A stretch of DNA of 48,529 bases, from assembly GCA_028822585.1 (NCBI GenBank), contig JAPKDL010000013.1:1-48529 (forward strand). The letters are read 5' to 3'. This stretch comes from Alphaproteobacteria bacterium. Lineage in GTDB: Bacteria; Pseudomonadota; Alphaproteobacteria; UBA8366; GCA-2717185. The position numbers and the translations under genes are program-made. Of this stretch, positions 34,734-43,393 are shown in pieces (the first letter of the stretch is position 1; each line of letters begins with the position of its first letter). Below the pieces are notes generated by a model. The model had not been told where the DNA came from. It was given only the letters and a program-made list of their open reading frames with translations, and made no database searches.

Positions 34734-35717
34734 CTAGCTTCCCCAGGCTTCCTTCAACACCCGCATCCAGTTTTCGCCCAGGATTTTGACGATGCGGCCC
34801 TCCGACCATCCCCGGCGCACCATCGCGTCGGTGTAGTTGGGGAAGTCGGAGATTATTTTGAGTCCCTTGGCGGTGGTGGGAATGTCGCCGACGCCTTTGG
34901 GGACCAGGCGGCGGGCGTAGCCTTTGTCGTGGCGTAAATATTCGAAGAAATCATCGCCCTGATCTTGCGTGAAATCGGTGCCGATTCCGACATTGTCTTC
35001 GCCCAACAGATTGATCAGGTACTCCATGGCTTCCACGCAGTCATCGACGGTGGTGGCGGCTGCCGTCGGCAGGAAGGGCGGATAGCTGGCGAACCCGACA
35101 AAGCCGCCGCGGTCGACGATCAGGCGCAGCAGGTCGTCGGGTTTGTTGCGGGGAAAGTCCAACAACCCGGTGGGCACGCAATGGGTGAAGGCGACCGGCT
35201 TCTTGGAATACAGGATAGCGTCTTCGCTGGTTTTCAAACCCACATGGGACAAGTCCAACAGGATGCCGACGCGGTTCATCTCGTCGATCACTTCGCGCCC
35301 GAAACCCGACAGGCCAGTATCCACGGTTTCCCAACACCCGGAACCGGACAGGTTTTGTGTGTTGTAAGTCAATTGCATGACGCCGACGCCGAGATCCTTG
35401 AATACTTTTAGGAAGCCGATCTGGTCTTCGATTCCCGAGGTGTTCTGCCACCCCAGAATTATGCCGACCTTGCCTTCGGCCTTGGCGCGGCGGATGTCGT
35501 CGGTGGTGAAGACCTGCAACAACAAATCATCATGTTCGGCGAACCAATGTTTCCACTGGGCGATATTGTTCATGACGCCGCGAAAATCATCCCAGACGCA
35601 ACATGTGCAATTGGCGGCGGTCAATCCGCCGTCGCGCATCGCTTCAAACACCGAACGGCTCCACTTGGAAATAATAAGACCGTCGATGATGATGTTGTCG
35701 TTGTGAAGATTGGACAT
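34734..35717 (-). CDS. M19 dipeptidase homologue lacking canonical metal ligands
   Basis: A cytoplasmic protein of 327 residues in the renal-dipeptidase (M19) amidohydrolase family, without signal peptide. The usual HxD zinc motif after the first strand (DGHND) reads DGLIIS, the bridging Glu in GxEGG is replaced (GWQNTSG), and LTHN is LTYN. Retained are LDLSHVG and PVAFTHC (two His) and GIGTDFTQD (Asp). At most a mononuclear site could form. The fold is clear; activity as a peptidase is doubtful and a different amide hydrolase or lyase role is possible. It diverges from a CoA-transferase gene. Confidence 0.8.
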   Translation of the reverse strand: MSNLHNDNIIIDGLIISKWSRSVFEAMRDGGLTAANCTCCVWDDFRGVMNNIAQWKHWFAEHDDLLLQVFTTDDIRRAKAEGKVGIILGWQNTSGIEDQIGFLKVFKDLGVGVMQLTYNTQNLSGSGCWETVDTGLSGFGREVIDEMNRVGILLDLSHVGLKTSEDAILYSKKPVAFTHCVPTGLLDFPRNKPDDLLRLIVDRGGFVGFASYPPFLPTAAATTVDDCVEAMEYLINLLGEDNVGIGTDFTQDQGDDFFEYLRHDKGYARRLVPKGVGDIPTTAKGLKIISDFPNYTDAMVRRGWSEGRIVKILGENWMRVLKEAWGS

Positions 35718-35892
35718 TTGATCCCCTGGATTTATGTGGCTCCCGATAGCATCGACATTTTAACGATCAGCGCAAGACTAGCTCTCGTCCGGCCGAAAAT
35801 ATCATGGCGTGCCGTGACTTATACTGTTGAATATGCGAAGCCAGGCCTTTGTTGGACCGCTATGCGGTTGTGAATTGTGAAAGGAACTATTG

Positions 35893-37095
35893 ATGGCGGG
35901 TCCGTTGGATGGCGTTCGGGTAATTGATCTTTCAACCGTGATGTATGGGCCGTATTGCACCATGATTCTGGGTGAAATGGGCGCGGATATTATCAAGGTC
36001 GAACCGCCTTCGGGCGACATTACCCGACAGGTTGGCGAATCCCGCACCCCTGGCATGGCGTCGGGGTTTTTGGGCAAGGGGCGCAACAAGCGAAGCCTCG
36101 CGCTGGATCTGAAACAGGAAGCGGCGCGCGAGGCATTGTACAAATTCGTCGCCACCGCCGACGTGTTCATCCACAACATCCGGCCCCGCGCCGCCGCGCG
36201 GTTGGGCATTGATTATGACACCATCAAATCGTACCGGCCCGACATCGTGTATTGCGCCGCCGTCGGATTTTTGCCGGACGGGCCCTATGCGGAACGGCCC
36301 GCCTATGACGATCTGATCCAGGGGATGTCCGGTTTGGCCTGGCTGCAGGGGCAGGTCACGGGCGAACCGCGCTATGCGCCCAGCGTCATCGCCGACAAGA
36401 CGTCGGGTTTGTTTGCGTTGTACGCCGTGATGATGGCGTTGTTTCATCGCGAACGCACCGGGGAGGGGCAGAAGGTGGATGTCGGCATGTTTGAATCATT
36501 TGCGTCCTTTGTGCTGCCCGAACATATGCAAGGCCGGACTTATGATCCGCCCACGCGCCCGGCGGGGTATCAACGGCTGTTGACAAAAAACCGTCGCCCC
36601 TATCCCACCAGGGATGGGCATATCTGCGCACTACCCTATATCGACCGGCATTGGCGTCGTTTGTTTGAATTGACTGACCAGGCGGAACTGGCGGACGATC
36701 CGCGCTTTGTCGATATGGCGAACCGAACCCGCAACATCGATGTGCTCTATGGAATTTTAGGCGAAATTCTTTTGACGAAGACGACGGAAGAGTGGCTGGA
36801 CTTGTTTGCAGAAAACGATATCCCCGGCGCGAAGATGCATTCGCTGGAAGACTTGTTCGACGATCCGCATTTGGAGGCGGTCAATTTTTTCGGCAACGAA
36901 GATCATCCCACCGAAGGCCGTCTGAAGCACATACGCCCGCCAATTCGGATGTCAAAATCTAAGCCCGGTCCGGGTCGCCCCGCCGAACACACAGGCCAAA
37001 GCACCCGCGACCTGTTGCGCCAGGCGGGCATGAGCGACGCTGAAATTGACACGTTGATCGCCAACCGTGCGGCGGGGGAACATGCCGAAGGTTAA
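35893..37095 (+). CDS. Family III CoA-transferase (CaiB/BaiF)
   Basis: A 400-residue enzyme of canonical architecture. The opening is PLDGVRVIDLSTVMYGPYCTMILGEMGADIIKVEPP. The conserved GFLGKGRNKRSLALDL follows, and the catalytic Asp lies in RPAYDDLIQGMSGL (residue 139). The C-terminal part ends RPAEHTGQSTRDLLRQAG. It transfers CoA from an acyl-CoA donor to a carboxylic acid through mixed anhydride intermediates. The ATG at 35893 is chosen (AAGGA 8 bases upstream) over the TTG three bases before. It converges with the LLM gene, 13 bases apart. Confidence 0.93.
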   Translation: MAGPLDGVRVIDLSTVMYGPYCTMILGEMGADIIKVEPPSGDITRQVGESRTPGMASGFLGKGRNKRSLALDLKQEAAREALYKFVATADVFIHNIRPRAAARLGIDYDTIKSYRPDIVYCAAVGFLPDGPYAERPAYDDLIQGMSGLAWLQGQVTGEPRYAPSVIADKTSGLFALYAVMMALFHRERTGEGQKVDVGMFESFASFVLPEHMQGRTYDPPTRPAGYQRLLTKNRRPYPTRDGHICALPYIDRHWRRLFELTDQAELADDPRFVDMANRTRNIDVLYGILGEILLTKTTEEWLDLFAENDIPGAKMHSLEDLFDDPHLEAVNFFGNEDHPTEGRLKHIRPPIRMSKSKPGPGRPAEHTGQSTRDLLRQAGMSDAEIDTLIANRAAGEHAEG

Positions 37096-37108
37096 AACCG
37101 CTTCGCCG

Positions 37109-37933
37109 TTATATCTTTTTGGCCCAAGCGTCCAATTTAGGCAATAAATCGTCCGCCGTTTCGGAATCGGCGCTGATGACAAGTCGCTCCACGCCGGCGT
37201 CTTCATAGGCGGCCCACGCATCGGGGTCGTGTTCTGCGCCAAAGGCGGTGATGGGGATGGAGCGGCCTGCGGCTTTTTCCATCTCGCGGAATTCCGGAAT
37301 TTTTTCCACCAGTGAGTATGCCGGGCGCTGTGCGTGCGGCATCCAGACATCGCCATAGGCCAGGGCGCGCCTGGCGCCGTAGGGGAATTCGCCGCCGACG
37401 ACCACGGGAAGGGGGTCTTGAATCGGTTTGGGCCATGTCATCATGGGGTCGAAATTGACAAAGTCGCCATGGTATTCGGGTTTTGCTTCGGTCCAGATCA
37501 TGCGCATGGCTTCAATTTTTTCGCGCATGACCTTGTGGCGGGTTTTAAAGGCGACGCCATGGTTCGCCATTTCATCGGCGTTCCATCCCGTTCCAATGCC
37601 AAACAGAAAGCGGCCCTTGGAGATCTGATCGATGGTGGCGACCTGCTTGGCGGTTTGAATAACGTCGCGTTGCGGCACGAGACAGATCCCAGATCCAATT
37701 TTCAACGTCGTCGTCACTGCCGCCGCGGCACCCATCACGACGAATGGGTCCATGACATCGTAATACCGTTTCGGCAATTCCCCGCCTTTCGGCCACGCGG
37801 AATCGCGCGACAGGGGAATATGGCTGTGTTCGGGAAACCACATCGATTCAAAGCCCCGGTCCTCCAGTGCGCCCGCCAGATCCGTGGGCGAAATCGCATA
37901 ATCGGTGCAGAACATGGCGACGCCAATCTTCAT
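37109..37933 (-). CDS. LLM-class (F420-type) oxidoreductase
   Basis: A 274-residue luciferase-like flavin/F420 oxidoreductase. It opens MKIGVAMFCTDYAISPTDLAGALEDRGFESMWFPEH, and contains TLKIGSGICLVPQRDVIQTAKQVATIDQIS then GRFLFGIGTGWNADEM, the pattern of the putative F420-dependent subgroup. It is shorter than the LLM protein at 20579 and belongs to a different branch. AGGA lies 8 bases before the ATG. It is the last gene of the minus-strand operon that starts at 44619, 53 bases after the asparaginase homologue. Confidence 0.85.
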   Translation of the reverse strand: MKIGVAMFCTDYAISPTDLAGALEDRGFESMWFPEHSHIPLSRDSAWPKGGELPKRYYDVMDPFVVMGAAAAVTTTLKIGSGICLVPQRDVIQTAKQVATIDQISKGRFLFGIGTGWNADEMANHGVAFKTRHKVMREKIEAMRMIWTEAKPEYHGDFVNFDPMMTWPKPIQDPLPVVVGGEFPYGARRALAYGDVWMPHAQRPAYSLVEKIPEFREMEKAAGRSIPITAFGAEHDPDAWAAYEDAGVERLVISADSETADDLLPKLDAWAKKI

Positions 37934-37986
37934 TGGTCTTATCCTTTTAACGGAGAGAGGATGCCCGGAACATTTCGGGCGACGCT

Positions 37987-38982
37987 TTAATAGGTGTCGA
38001 ACATTCGTTGTATTTCAGTGGGGTCGCTGGTGCGCGTCAACGCCAGCATCAAAAGAATGCGCGCTTTTTGAGGCGTTAAATTATCGCCGATGATAGCGCC
38101 GGGGACGCTTTGCGATTTGCCCTTTAACACGCGGCCGCTGCCCACGCGGTTGCTTTGCACGACGACAACGCCCTGGTCGACGGCGTGGTTTAACGCGACG
38201 ACATCGGCAGGCGTGCCTGACCCTGACCCGAGCCCGGCGGAGACGATCCCGCGCGCGCCAGCGGCGACAAAGGCGTCGACTGCCGCCCCGTCCGACCCGG
38301 CATAGGACAACAAAATATCCACGCGGGGCAATTCTTTCAAATCCATCACATCGAATTCCGCGTCGGGCGCATGGCGGCGTGTGGGGCGGCGATAAATTTC
38401 GATGGTTCCATCGCCATCCGCATGACCCAAAATGCCAAGATCGGGCGAGCGGAAGGTCTGCAGTCGGTAGGTCGAGGTTTTTGTGACGTCCCGCGCCGCT
38501 TGGATTTCATCGTTTAATACGACGAGAACGCCAAGTCCTTGCGCGGCTTCACAGCCAGCCACGCGGATCGCGTTCATCAAATTCATACCACCATCCGCCC
38601 CATAGGCGCTGGACGGGCGCATCGCCCCGACCATCACGACGGGAAGCTTGGTCTTTACGGTGAGGTTCAGATAGTACGCGGTTTCTTCCAACGTCGCGGT
38701 GCCGTGAGTTACGACAATTCCGTTCAAATTCGGGTCGCTTTTGGCTGTCTCTTCGATCAAGGGGACAAGGTCGAGCCATTCCGCCGGGCCCATCGCCGTG
38801 CTGGACACGGCGCGGAAGGGAATGGGCACGACATCGGCGATTTGTTTGACTTCGGAATGCCATTCGACCAACCCGGCCGCATCGTATTTTTTGCCGGTGC
38901 TGACATAATTGACCAAGTCATATCCGTCGCGTCCAATCGAAGAGATCGTGCCCCCGGTTCCGATGACTGCGATCCGACTCAT
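37987..38982 (-). CDS. Asparaginase-family amidohydrolase
   Basis: A 331-residue cytoplasmic member of the L-asparaginase family. The first catalytic Thr is in IGTGGTISS (T12). The second block is VVTHGTATLEETAYYL, where Thr 95 is present but the Asp that binds the substrate alpha-amino group (THGTDT) is Ala 96. The Lys of the second triad is in ARDVTKTSTY. The fold and most active-site residues are intact. The changed residue suggests a substrate without the free amino acid group, such as another amide. It overlaps the hydantoinase gene by 4 bases, so the products are likely made together. Confidence 0.88.
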   Translation of the reverse strand: MSRIAVIGTGGTISSIGRDGYDLVNYVSTGKKYDAAGLVEWHSEVKQIADVVPIPFRAVSSTAMGPAEWLDLVPLIEETAKSDPNLNGIVVTHGTATLEETAYYLNLTVKTKLPVVMVGAMRPSSAYGADGGMNLMNAIRVAGCEAAQGLGVLVVLNDEIQAARDVTKTSTYRLQTFRSPDLGILGHADGDGTIEIYRRPTRRHAPDAEFDVMDLKELPRVDILLSYAGSDGAAVDAFVAAGARGIVSAGLGSGSGTPADVVALNHAVDQGVVVVQSNRVGSGRVLKGKSQSVPGAIIGDNLTPQKARILLMLALTRTSDPTEIQRMFDTY

Positions 38983-40406
38983 AAGGCCGGACCTTGCCGG
39001 ATGGCGTCAGCGATGGATCGTTTCAAATATTGGCCGTCCGATTCCGCGCCGTGGAAGTCGCCGTTCTCCACCATGATCTTGCCGCGCAGCACGGTCAGTG
39101 TCGGCCAGACCGAAACCTCATGTCCTTCCCACGGCGAATAATCAGTTTCGTGCAAATCTTCCTTCCGCACGATGCGTTTTTCGTCCGGATCCAATACCGT
39201 GATGTCAGCGTCGCTGCCGACTGCAATGGCGCCCTTGCGCGGATACATGCCCATGATTCGCGCGGCGTTCGATGAGGTTGTGTCGACGAATTGTTCTAAT
39301 GAAAAGCCGCGTTTGTCGATCATTTCTGTGTACATCACGGCGATTCGAGGCTCGACGCCGGAATTGCCGCCGGTGGTGTCGTCGATCTGATCACCTTGCA
39401 CTTTGACCGACAGATTGCAGCAGACCTCATCCGTTGCCACCACGTTGATCGCGCCATTGCGCGCGCCCTCCCAGAGGGCCGCTTGATCGGATTGCGATTT
39501 GAGCGAGGGATAGGTGTGGTACATCTGCCCGTTGGGACGTTTGTAGTCTTCGCTGTTGTACAACAGGTATTGATGCAGTGTTTCGCCATAGATAGGAAAG
39601 CCGCGCGCGCGGGATTCGGCAATTGCCGACACTCCGGTTGCAGCGCTGACATGCATCATGTAAAGGGCGGCGCCTTCGATGTTTTCCGCCAGCCGGATAA
39701 TGCGGCGGAAGGAAATGTCTTCGGACAAGGTGTTGTGGACTTCCGCCAGGTTTTCGAAACTGCCGCGGCCTTCGCGAAACAGCTTTTCGTACATATGCAT
39801 GACGATGTCGTTGTCTTCGGAATGGATCACGCCCAATCCGCCATGCTTCGCCAATTGTTTGAGAATTTCCCAGATGTCGCCGAAATGCACCATGCGCCCG
39901 CGTCGGCTGGGTGTAATGTCGGTGGTGAACACCTTGACCGTGGGATAACCCGCCTGCACCGCTTCGCCCAATTCACCGATGATTGATGGCGGTACGGCGC
40001 CGCGCAGCATTAGGTGATACGCGTAATCGCAATAACACTTTCCCGCCCAGTCCTCGTCGCGGGTCTCGATCATGTCGGGGATGCTTTGGCCTGTCTCACC
40101 GGCGGCGAAATCGATCAATGTCGTTGTGCCGCCGTAAAGGGCGGCGCGGCTGACCTGGGATGGCGGCGCGCTTTGGGTGGCTTCGCCGCCTTCCTCCAGC
40201 GCTGGAATATGCCAGGCACAGTGGACATGGGGGTCAACGCCGCCAGGCATGACGATCTTGCCGGTCGCATCGATCGTTCGTGTGGCCTCGCCCAGACTTC
40301 CCGGTGCGCCCAGGGCAGCGATGGTCTCGCCTTGTACGGCGATGTCCCATTTTCCCGTCCCGTGCGGGGTGACCACCCGGTCTCCGCGTATAATCAAGTC
40401 GAACAT
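38979..40406 (-). CDS. Hydantoinase/dihydropyrimidinase, first copy
   Basis: A cyclic-amidohydrolase of 475 residues that opens hydantoin- or dihydropyrimidine-like rings. Metal ligands are H60 and H62 in DPHVHC, the carboxylated Lys 158 in PTVKVFTT, His in VIHSED (195) and in MMHVSA (about 250), and Asp in VVATDEVC (the GTDHxP block altered to ATDEVC). The shifted last block and HVHC differ from classic D-hydantoinases, so the substrate may be unusual. It starts 13 bases after the CobW gene and overlaps the asparaginase homologue by 4 bases. Confidence 0.9.
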   Translation of the reverse strand: MFDLIIRGDRVVTPHGTGKWDIAVQGETIAALGAPGSLGEATRTIDATGKIVMPGGVDPHVHCAWHIPALEEGGEATQSAPPSQVSRAALYGGTTTLIDFAAGETGQSIPDMIETRDEDWAGKCYCDYAYHLMLRGAVPPSIIGELGEAVQAGYPTVKVFTTDITPSRRGRMVHFGDIWEILKQLAKHGGLGVIHSEDNDIVMHMYEKLFREGRGSFENLAEVHNTLSEDISFRRIIRLAENIEGAALYMMHVSAATGVSAIAESRARGFPIYGETLHQYLLYNSEDYKRPNGQMYHTYPSLKSQSDQAALWEGARNGAINVVATDEVCCNLSVKVQGDQIDDTTGGNSGVEPRIAVMYTEMIDKRGFSLEQFVDTTSSNAARIMGMYPRKGAIAVGSDADITVLDPDEKRIVRKEDLHETDYSPWEGHEVSVWPTLTVLRGKIMVENGDFHGAESDGQYLKRSIADAIRQGPAL

Positions 40407-40419
40407 CGATTTCCCTTCC

Positions 40420-41460
40420 TCAAGCTAAATTTGACGTATTGTCGCGCCGGGCGATGGTTTCAGCAACCTCGGCGTTCACCGCCTCCAATAATGTTTCGAA
40501 CCAGGAGCCTGGCAAGTCTTTGGTGATGAATACAAATTTGCTGTCATGTGTGTCGTCCGGCCAGGCGTCCAACCACAGGAGCGGATGGATGACATTTTGC
40601 ACCCCGTGAATAATGGCGGGGCTGTCGGGGCTTTCCACCAAATTCACGATTCCCTTCAGGCGCAGCAAATCGGGGCCACAATGTTCGGCCAGAATTTCTA
40701 GGAACAACGTCAGGGCGACCGCGTGAACGGGTTGGGTCCAGGTGAACGCGTGTGCGCGGATGGAATCGTCATGCCGATTGGGGTCGTGGTGATGATGGTC
40801 GTGCGTAAAGTCGACCTTGAGCCAATCTTGCACCGCGTCGGATTTCGCCGAGGGGTCGTACAAGCCCGCATCGAACAGTTGCGCGGGGTCGATCTCGCCC
40901 TGGGTGACGGGCAACACGGGCGCCGCCGGGTTCAAGGCGTGCAGCCGCTCTGGTAAATTTGACGCCTCCGGGTCCGCAAGGTCGGTTTTGGTCAACACGA
41001 CCCGGTCGGCGACGGCGGCCTGGCGAACCGATTCATCGTGTCGGTCCAGGGTCGCCGCTCCGTTCACGGCATCCACCGTCGTTACCACGCCTTCCAATCG
41101 AATGGCACCCGCCAGCGCCTTGTCGGTCATCAGCGCGTGCAGAATCGGCACCGGGTCAGCCAGTCCGGTCGTCTCTATGATGATACGGTCAAAATTCATG
41201 ATATCGCCACGTTGACGGCGCGCCAGTAAATCTTCCAAAGTGACCACAAGGTCGCCCCGGATGGTGCAGCATAAGCAGCCACTGTTAAGCTCGACAATGT
41301 TTTCATCGCTGGATTCCAGCAGAATATGGTCCAAACCCACATCACCGAATTCGTTGATCACCACGGCGGTGCGCGCCATGTCCGGATGACGGATCAACTT
41401 GGACAGCAAGGTCGTCTTGCCACTACCCAAAAACCCGGTGAGGACGGTGACTGGCGTCAT
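40420..41460 (-). CDS. CobW-family (G3E) metallochaperone GTPase
   Basis: A GTPase of 346 residues from the ATG at 41460, chosen because it follows the preceding stop by one base and gives the family-start TPVTVLTGFLGSGKTT (Walker A, residues 9-17). The metal-binding CxCC is GCLCC (62-65), the guanine motif is VLTKTDLADP, and a His-rich loop (HDHHHHDPNRHDD) lies near 245. The C-terminal CobW_C domain is present. Such proteins deliver zinc or another metal to target enzymes. Its place among metal-dependent hydrolases suggests that it metallates one of them; this is inference. Confidence 0.9.
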   Translation of the reverse strand: MTPVTVLTGFLGSGKTTLLSKLIRHPDMARTAVVINEFGDVGLDHILLESSDENIVELNSGCLCCTIRGDLVVTLEDLLARRQRGDIMNFDRIIIETTGLADPVPILHALMTDKALAGAIRLEGVVTTVDAVNGAATLDRHDESVRQAAVADRVVLTKTDLADPEASNLPERLHALNPAAPVLPVTQGEIDPAQLFDAGLYDPSAKSDAVQDWLKVDFTHDHHHHDPNRHDDSIRAHAFTWTQPVHAVALTLFLEILAEHCGPDLLRLKGIVNLVESPDSPAIIHGVQNVIHPLLWLDAWPDDTHDSKFVFITKDLPGSWFETLLEAVNAEVAETIARRDNTSNLA

Positions 41461-41461
41461 C

Positions 41462-41776
41462 TCAGCCGCCAACAACAAGACGCTGCGTATTAGCGGTCGG
41501 GTCGAGCGCATCGCGGACCGCGCGCAACATGCCTTGAACGCCGGCATAGGGCTGCGCCAATAACGCCGCCAACGCCGAATCGGATTCGCTGGAGACCGTC
41601 CAATACGCCGCGTCGCCGTCATGGGTAACGCGGCGTACGAACACCGGAGCGCTGGCACCGGTGGGGCGGAGAACACATGCGGCGCCGTCGCGTGTCAATT
41701 CAGCGTCAATTCGCCAAACCTGAAGCGCGCCGTCCAACAATACATGCAGTCGTGCGTTCCAGAAATCGTCAGTCAT
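41462..41776 (-). CDS. Small conserved-looking protein of unknown function
   Basis: A 104-residue protein that I do not recognise. The ATG at 41776 is chosen, with GGAG 9 bases upstream; the frame opens earlier, at 41824. It has an even soluble composition: FWNARLHVLLDGALQVWRIDAEL near the start, then a strand-rich middle and LLAQPYAGVQGMLRAVRDALDP. No membrane helix or Cys motif. It is sealed between an HpxZ-like protein and the CobW gene, one base from the latter, which argues that it is a real gene with a role in this pathway. Confidence 0.6.
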   Translation of the reverse strand: MTDDFWNARLHVLLDGALQVWRIDAELTRDGAACVLRPTGASAPVFVRRVTHDGDAAYWTVSSESDSALAALLAQPYAGVQGMLRAVRDALDPTANTQRLVVGG

Positions 41777-41795
41777 CGCCATGAACTCCAAATCG

Positions 41796-42194
41796 CTACG
41801 AACTTTCTTCAAATGTAGAGACATGCGCGCTGACGACCTTCCAGCCGTCTTCGGGAAATTTTGTCCAGGTTTGGCTTTGGCGCCCGGTGGCGTCCTGGCC
41901 GCGCACTTTGTAGATCAGGTTCACCACGGCGAAATCTTTTCCTAAGGTGAGGATGTCCAGCCTGATGCGCCGCTCCTTCGTGCCGGGTCCGGGCGTTCGG
42001 GCTACGCGGTGGGCGTGGATTTCGTCGAACCCGTAGCCGTGTTCATCGCGGGACAGGCGGATCGTGTGCGGCGAATTCCAGAAGGTGTCGTCCAGAACAT
42101 CGATGTCCTTGTCGATCAACGCCTGTTCGTAGCGTTCAAACAATACGCGGACTTCTTCGACCGCACTCGGGTCGTTAACGGTCAGATCACTCAT
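41796..42194 (-). CDS. hpxZ: HpxZ/AtzH-like protein (DUF3225)
   Basis: A 132-residue NTF2-fold protein with the pattern of the oxalurate catabolism protein HpxZ: VRVLFERYEQALIDKDIDVLDDTFWNSP, LSRDEHGYGFDEIHAHR, and SQTWTKFPEDGWKVVSAHVS. In purine-degrading bacteria HpxZ is encoded with amidohydrolases of oxalurate or oxamate, and AtzH acts in the biuret/cyanurate route. It is 8 bases after the amidase gene, so the two likely act together on a small ureido or amide compound. Confidence 0.85.
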   Translation of the reverse strand: MSDLTVNDPSAVEEVRVLFERYEQALIDKDIDVLDDTFWNSPHTIRLSRDEHGYGFDEIHAHRVARTPGPGTKERRIRLDILTLGKDFAVVNLIYKVRGQDATGRQSQTWTKFPEDGWKVVSAHVSTFEESS

Positions 42195-42202
42195 GATGGT
42201 TC

Positions 42203-43393
42203 CTATTCTTGTTGCAGTAACACCCGCGCCAACCCGACCAGCATTGCGTCCGTTCCGGGCGCGCCGATGATCGACAGTCCAACCGGCGCGAGGTCCCCGC
42301 TTGAGGTGGTTACTTTAGCGCCGGGGATGGTGATGGTGGCGACGCCGGTCAATCCGCCATAAGCGCAGAGGCACATAATCTGGTCCCGCACCGTGTTGAG
42401 TTCATCAAGCGGCAAGCCCTTTAACGGCGCGGGAAATGGCGTCGTCGGTTGAACCAGAACGGTTCCTGGCCGCAGCAAATAATCTAGCCGCGCACGGGCT
42501 TCCCGCCGCATCAATGCGGCCCAGTTCAAATCGGCGGCCGTCACGCTGGACCCCGCCATCAAGCCGCGCGCCACATTGAACGACACGCGCGGATTGTCTT
42601 CGTTAACCCAGTCCTTGAACGTGTCCCAGGCTTCCGCAGGTTGCAGCGTGCGTTGGGCGCGGCCCCACACGGACAGACCTTGCGGGGCCATGATCTCTTC
42701 GGTCGTCTCGTCGACTTGTTCCTGCAAAAGCGCGACCATCGGCTTCAAAGCTTCACGGACGGATTTATCAGCAAACCCGAAGGCGTCGCTGGCGATAATC
42801 AATTGCGTCGGGATGGCCGCTTCACAGGATTCGCCCAGCATGACTTCGGACACGCGGGCGAAGGTTTCAATGTCGCGCGCGAACCAACCCGTCGTGTCGG
42901 CGCTCGGCGCCTGGGGCAACATCCCGGCGCCATTGATACGGCCATGGGTGGGGCGAATGCCGAATAATCCGCAAAAGCTGGCCGGCACGCGAACTGACCC
43001 GCCGGTGTCGGTGCCGATGGCCGTATCGCACAAACCTGCGGCCACCGCCGCCGCCGAGCCTGACGATGACCCGCCGGGCACGCGGTCCGGCGCGGCGCTG
43101 TTCAACGGTGTGCCATAAAACGCGTTTTCGCCCAGAATGCCCAACGACACTTCGTCGGTGATGGTCTTGCCGATCAGATTCGCGCCGGAATCAAGCAGGG
43201 TTTGAACCGCCCAGGAATGCTTGTCCGGAACTGGGGCGCGTTTTCCCCAATCTGGGTTGCCGCCGCCGGTATGAAACCCCGCAACGTTGAACAAATCTTT
43301 TGCCGCAAAGGTTAACCCGGAGAGCGGGCCATCCGTCGCACCGTCGATCCGGGCGTCGATTCCGGGAACGAACGCGTTAATGGAATCCGTCAT
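42203..43393 (-). CDS. Amidase (amidase signature family)
   Basis: An amidase of 396 residues from the ATG at 43393 (which overlaps the upstream stop as ATGA); the frame opens at 43441. The Ser-cisSer-Lys triad is visible: K32 in FAAKDLF, the cis-Ser in PGGSSSGSAAA near residue 110, and the nucleophile S133 in GTDTGGSVRVPAS. At about 400 residues it is a compact form, like indoleacetamide hydrolase and some AtzE-type proteins, without the extra C-terminal domain of allophanate hydrolase. It hydrolyses a C-N amide bond. Coupling to an M20 hydrolase and HpxZ suggests a ureido or oxamate-like substrate. Confidence 0.9.
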   Translation of the reverse strand: MTDSINAFVPGIDARIDGATDGPLSGLTFAAKDLFNVAGFHTGGGNPDWGKRAPVPDKHSWAVQTLLDSGANLIGKTITDEVSLGILGENAFYGTPLNSAAPDRVPGGSSSGSAAAVAAGLCDTAIGTDTGGSVRVPASFCGLFGIRPTHGRINGAGMLPQAPSADTTGWFARDIETFARVSEVMLGESCEAAIPTQLIIASDAFGFADKSVREALKPMVALLQEQVDETTEEIMAPQGLSVWGRAQRTLQPAEAWDTFKDWVNEDNPRVSFNVARGLMAGSSVTAADLNWAALMRREARARLDYLLRPGTVLVQPTTPFPAPLKGLPLDELNTVRDQIMCLCAYGGLTGVATITIPGAKVTTSSGDLAPVGLSIIGAPGTDAMLVGLARVLLQQE

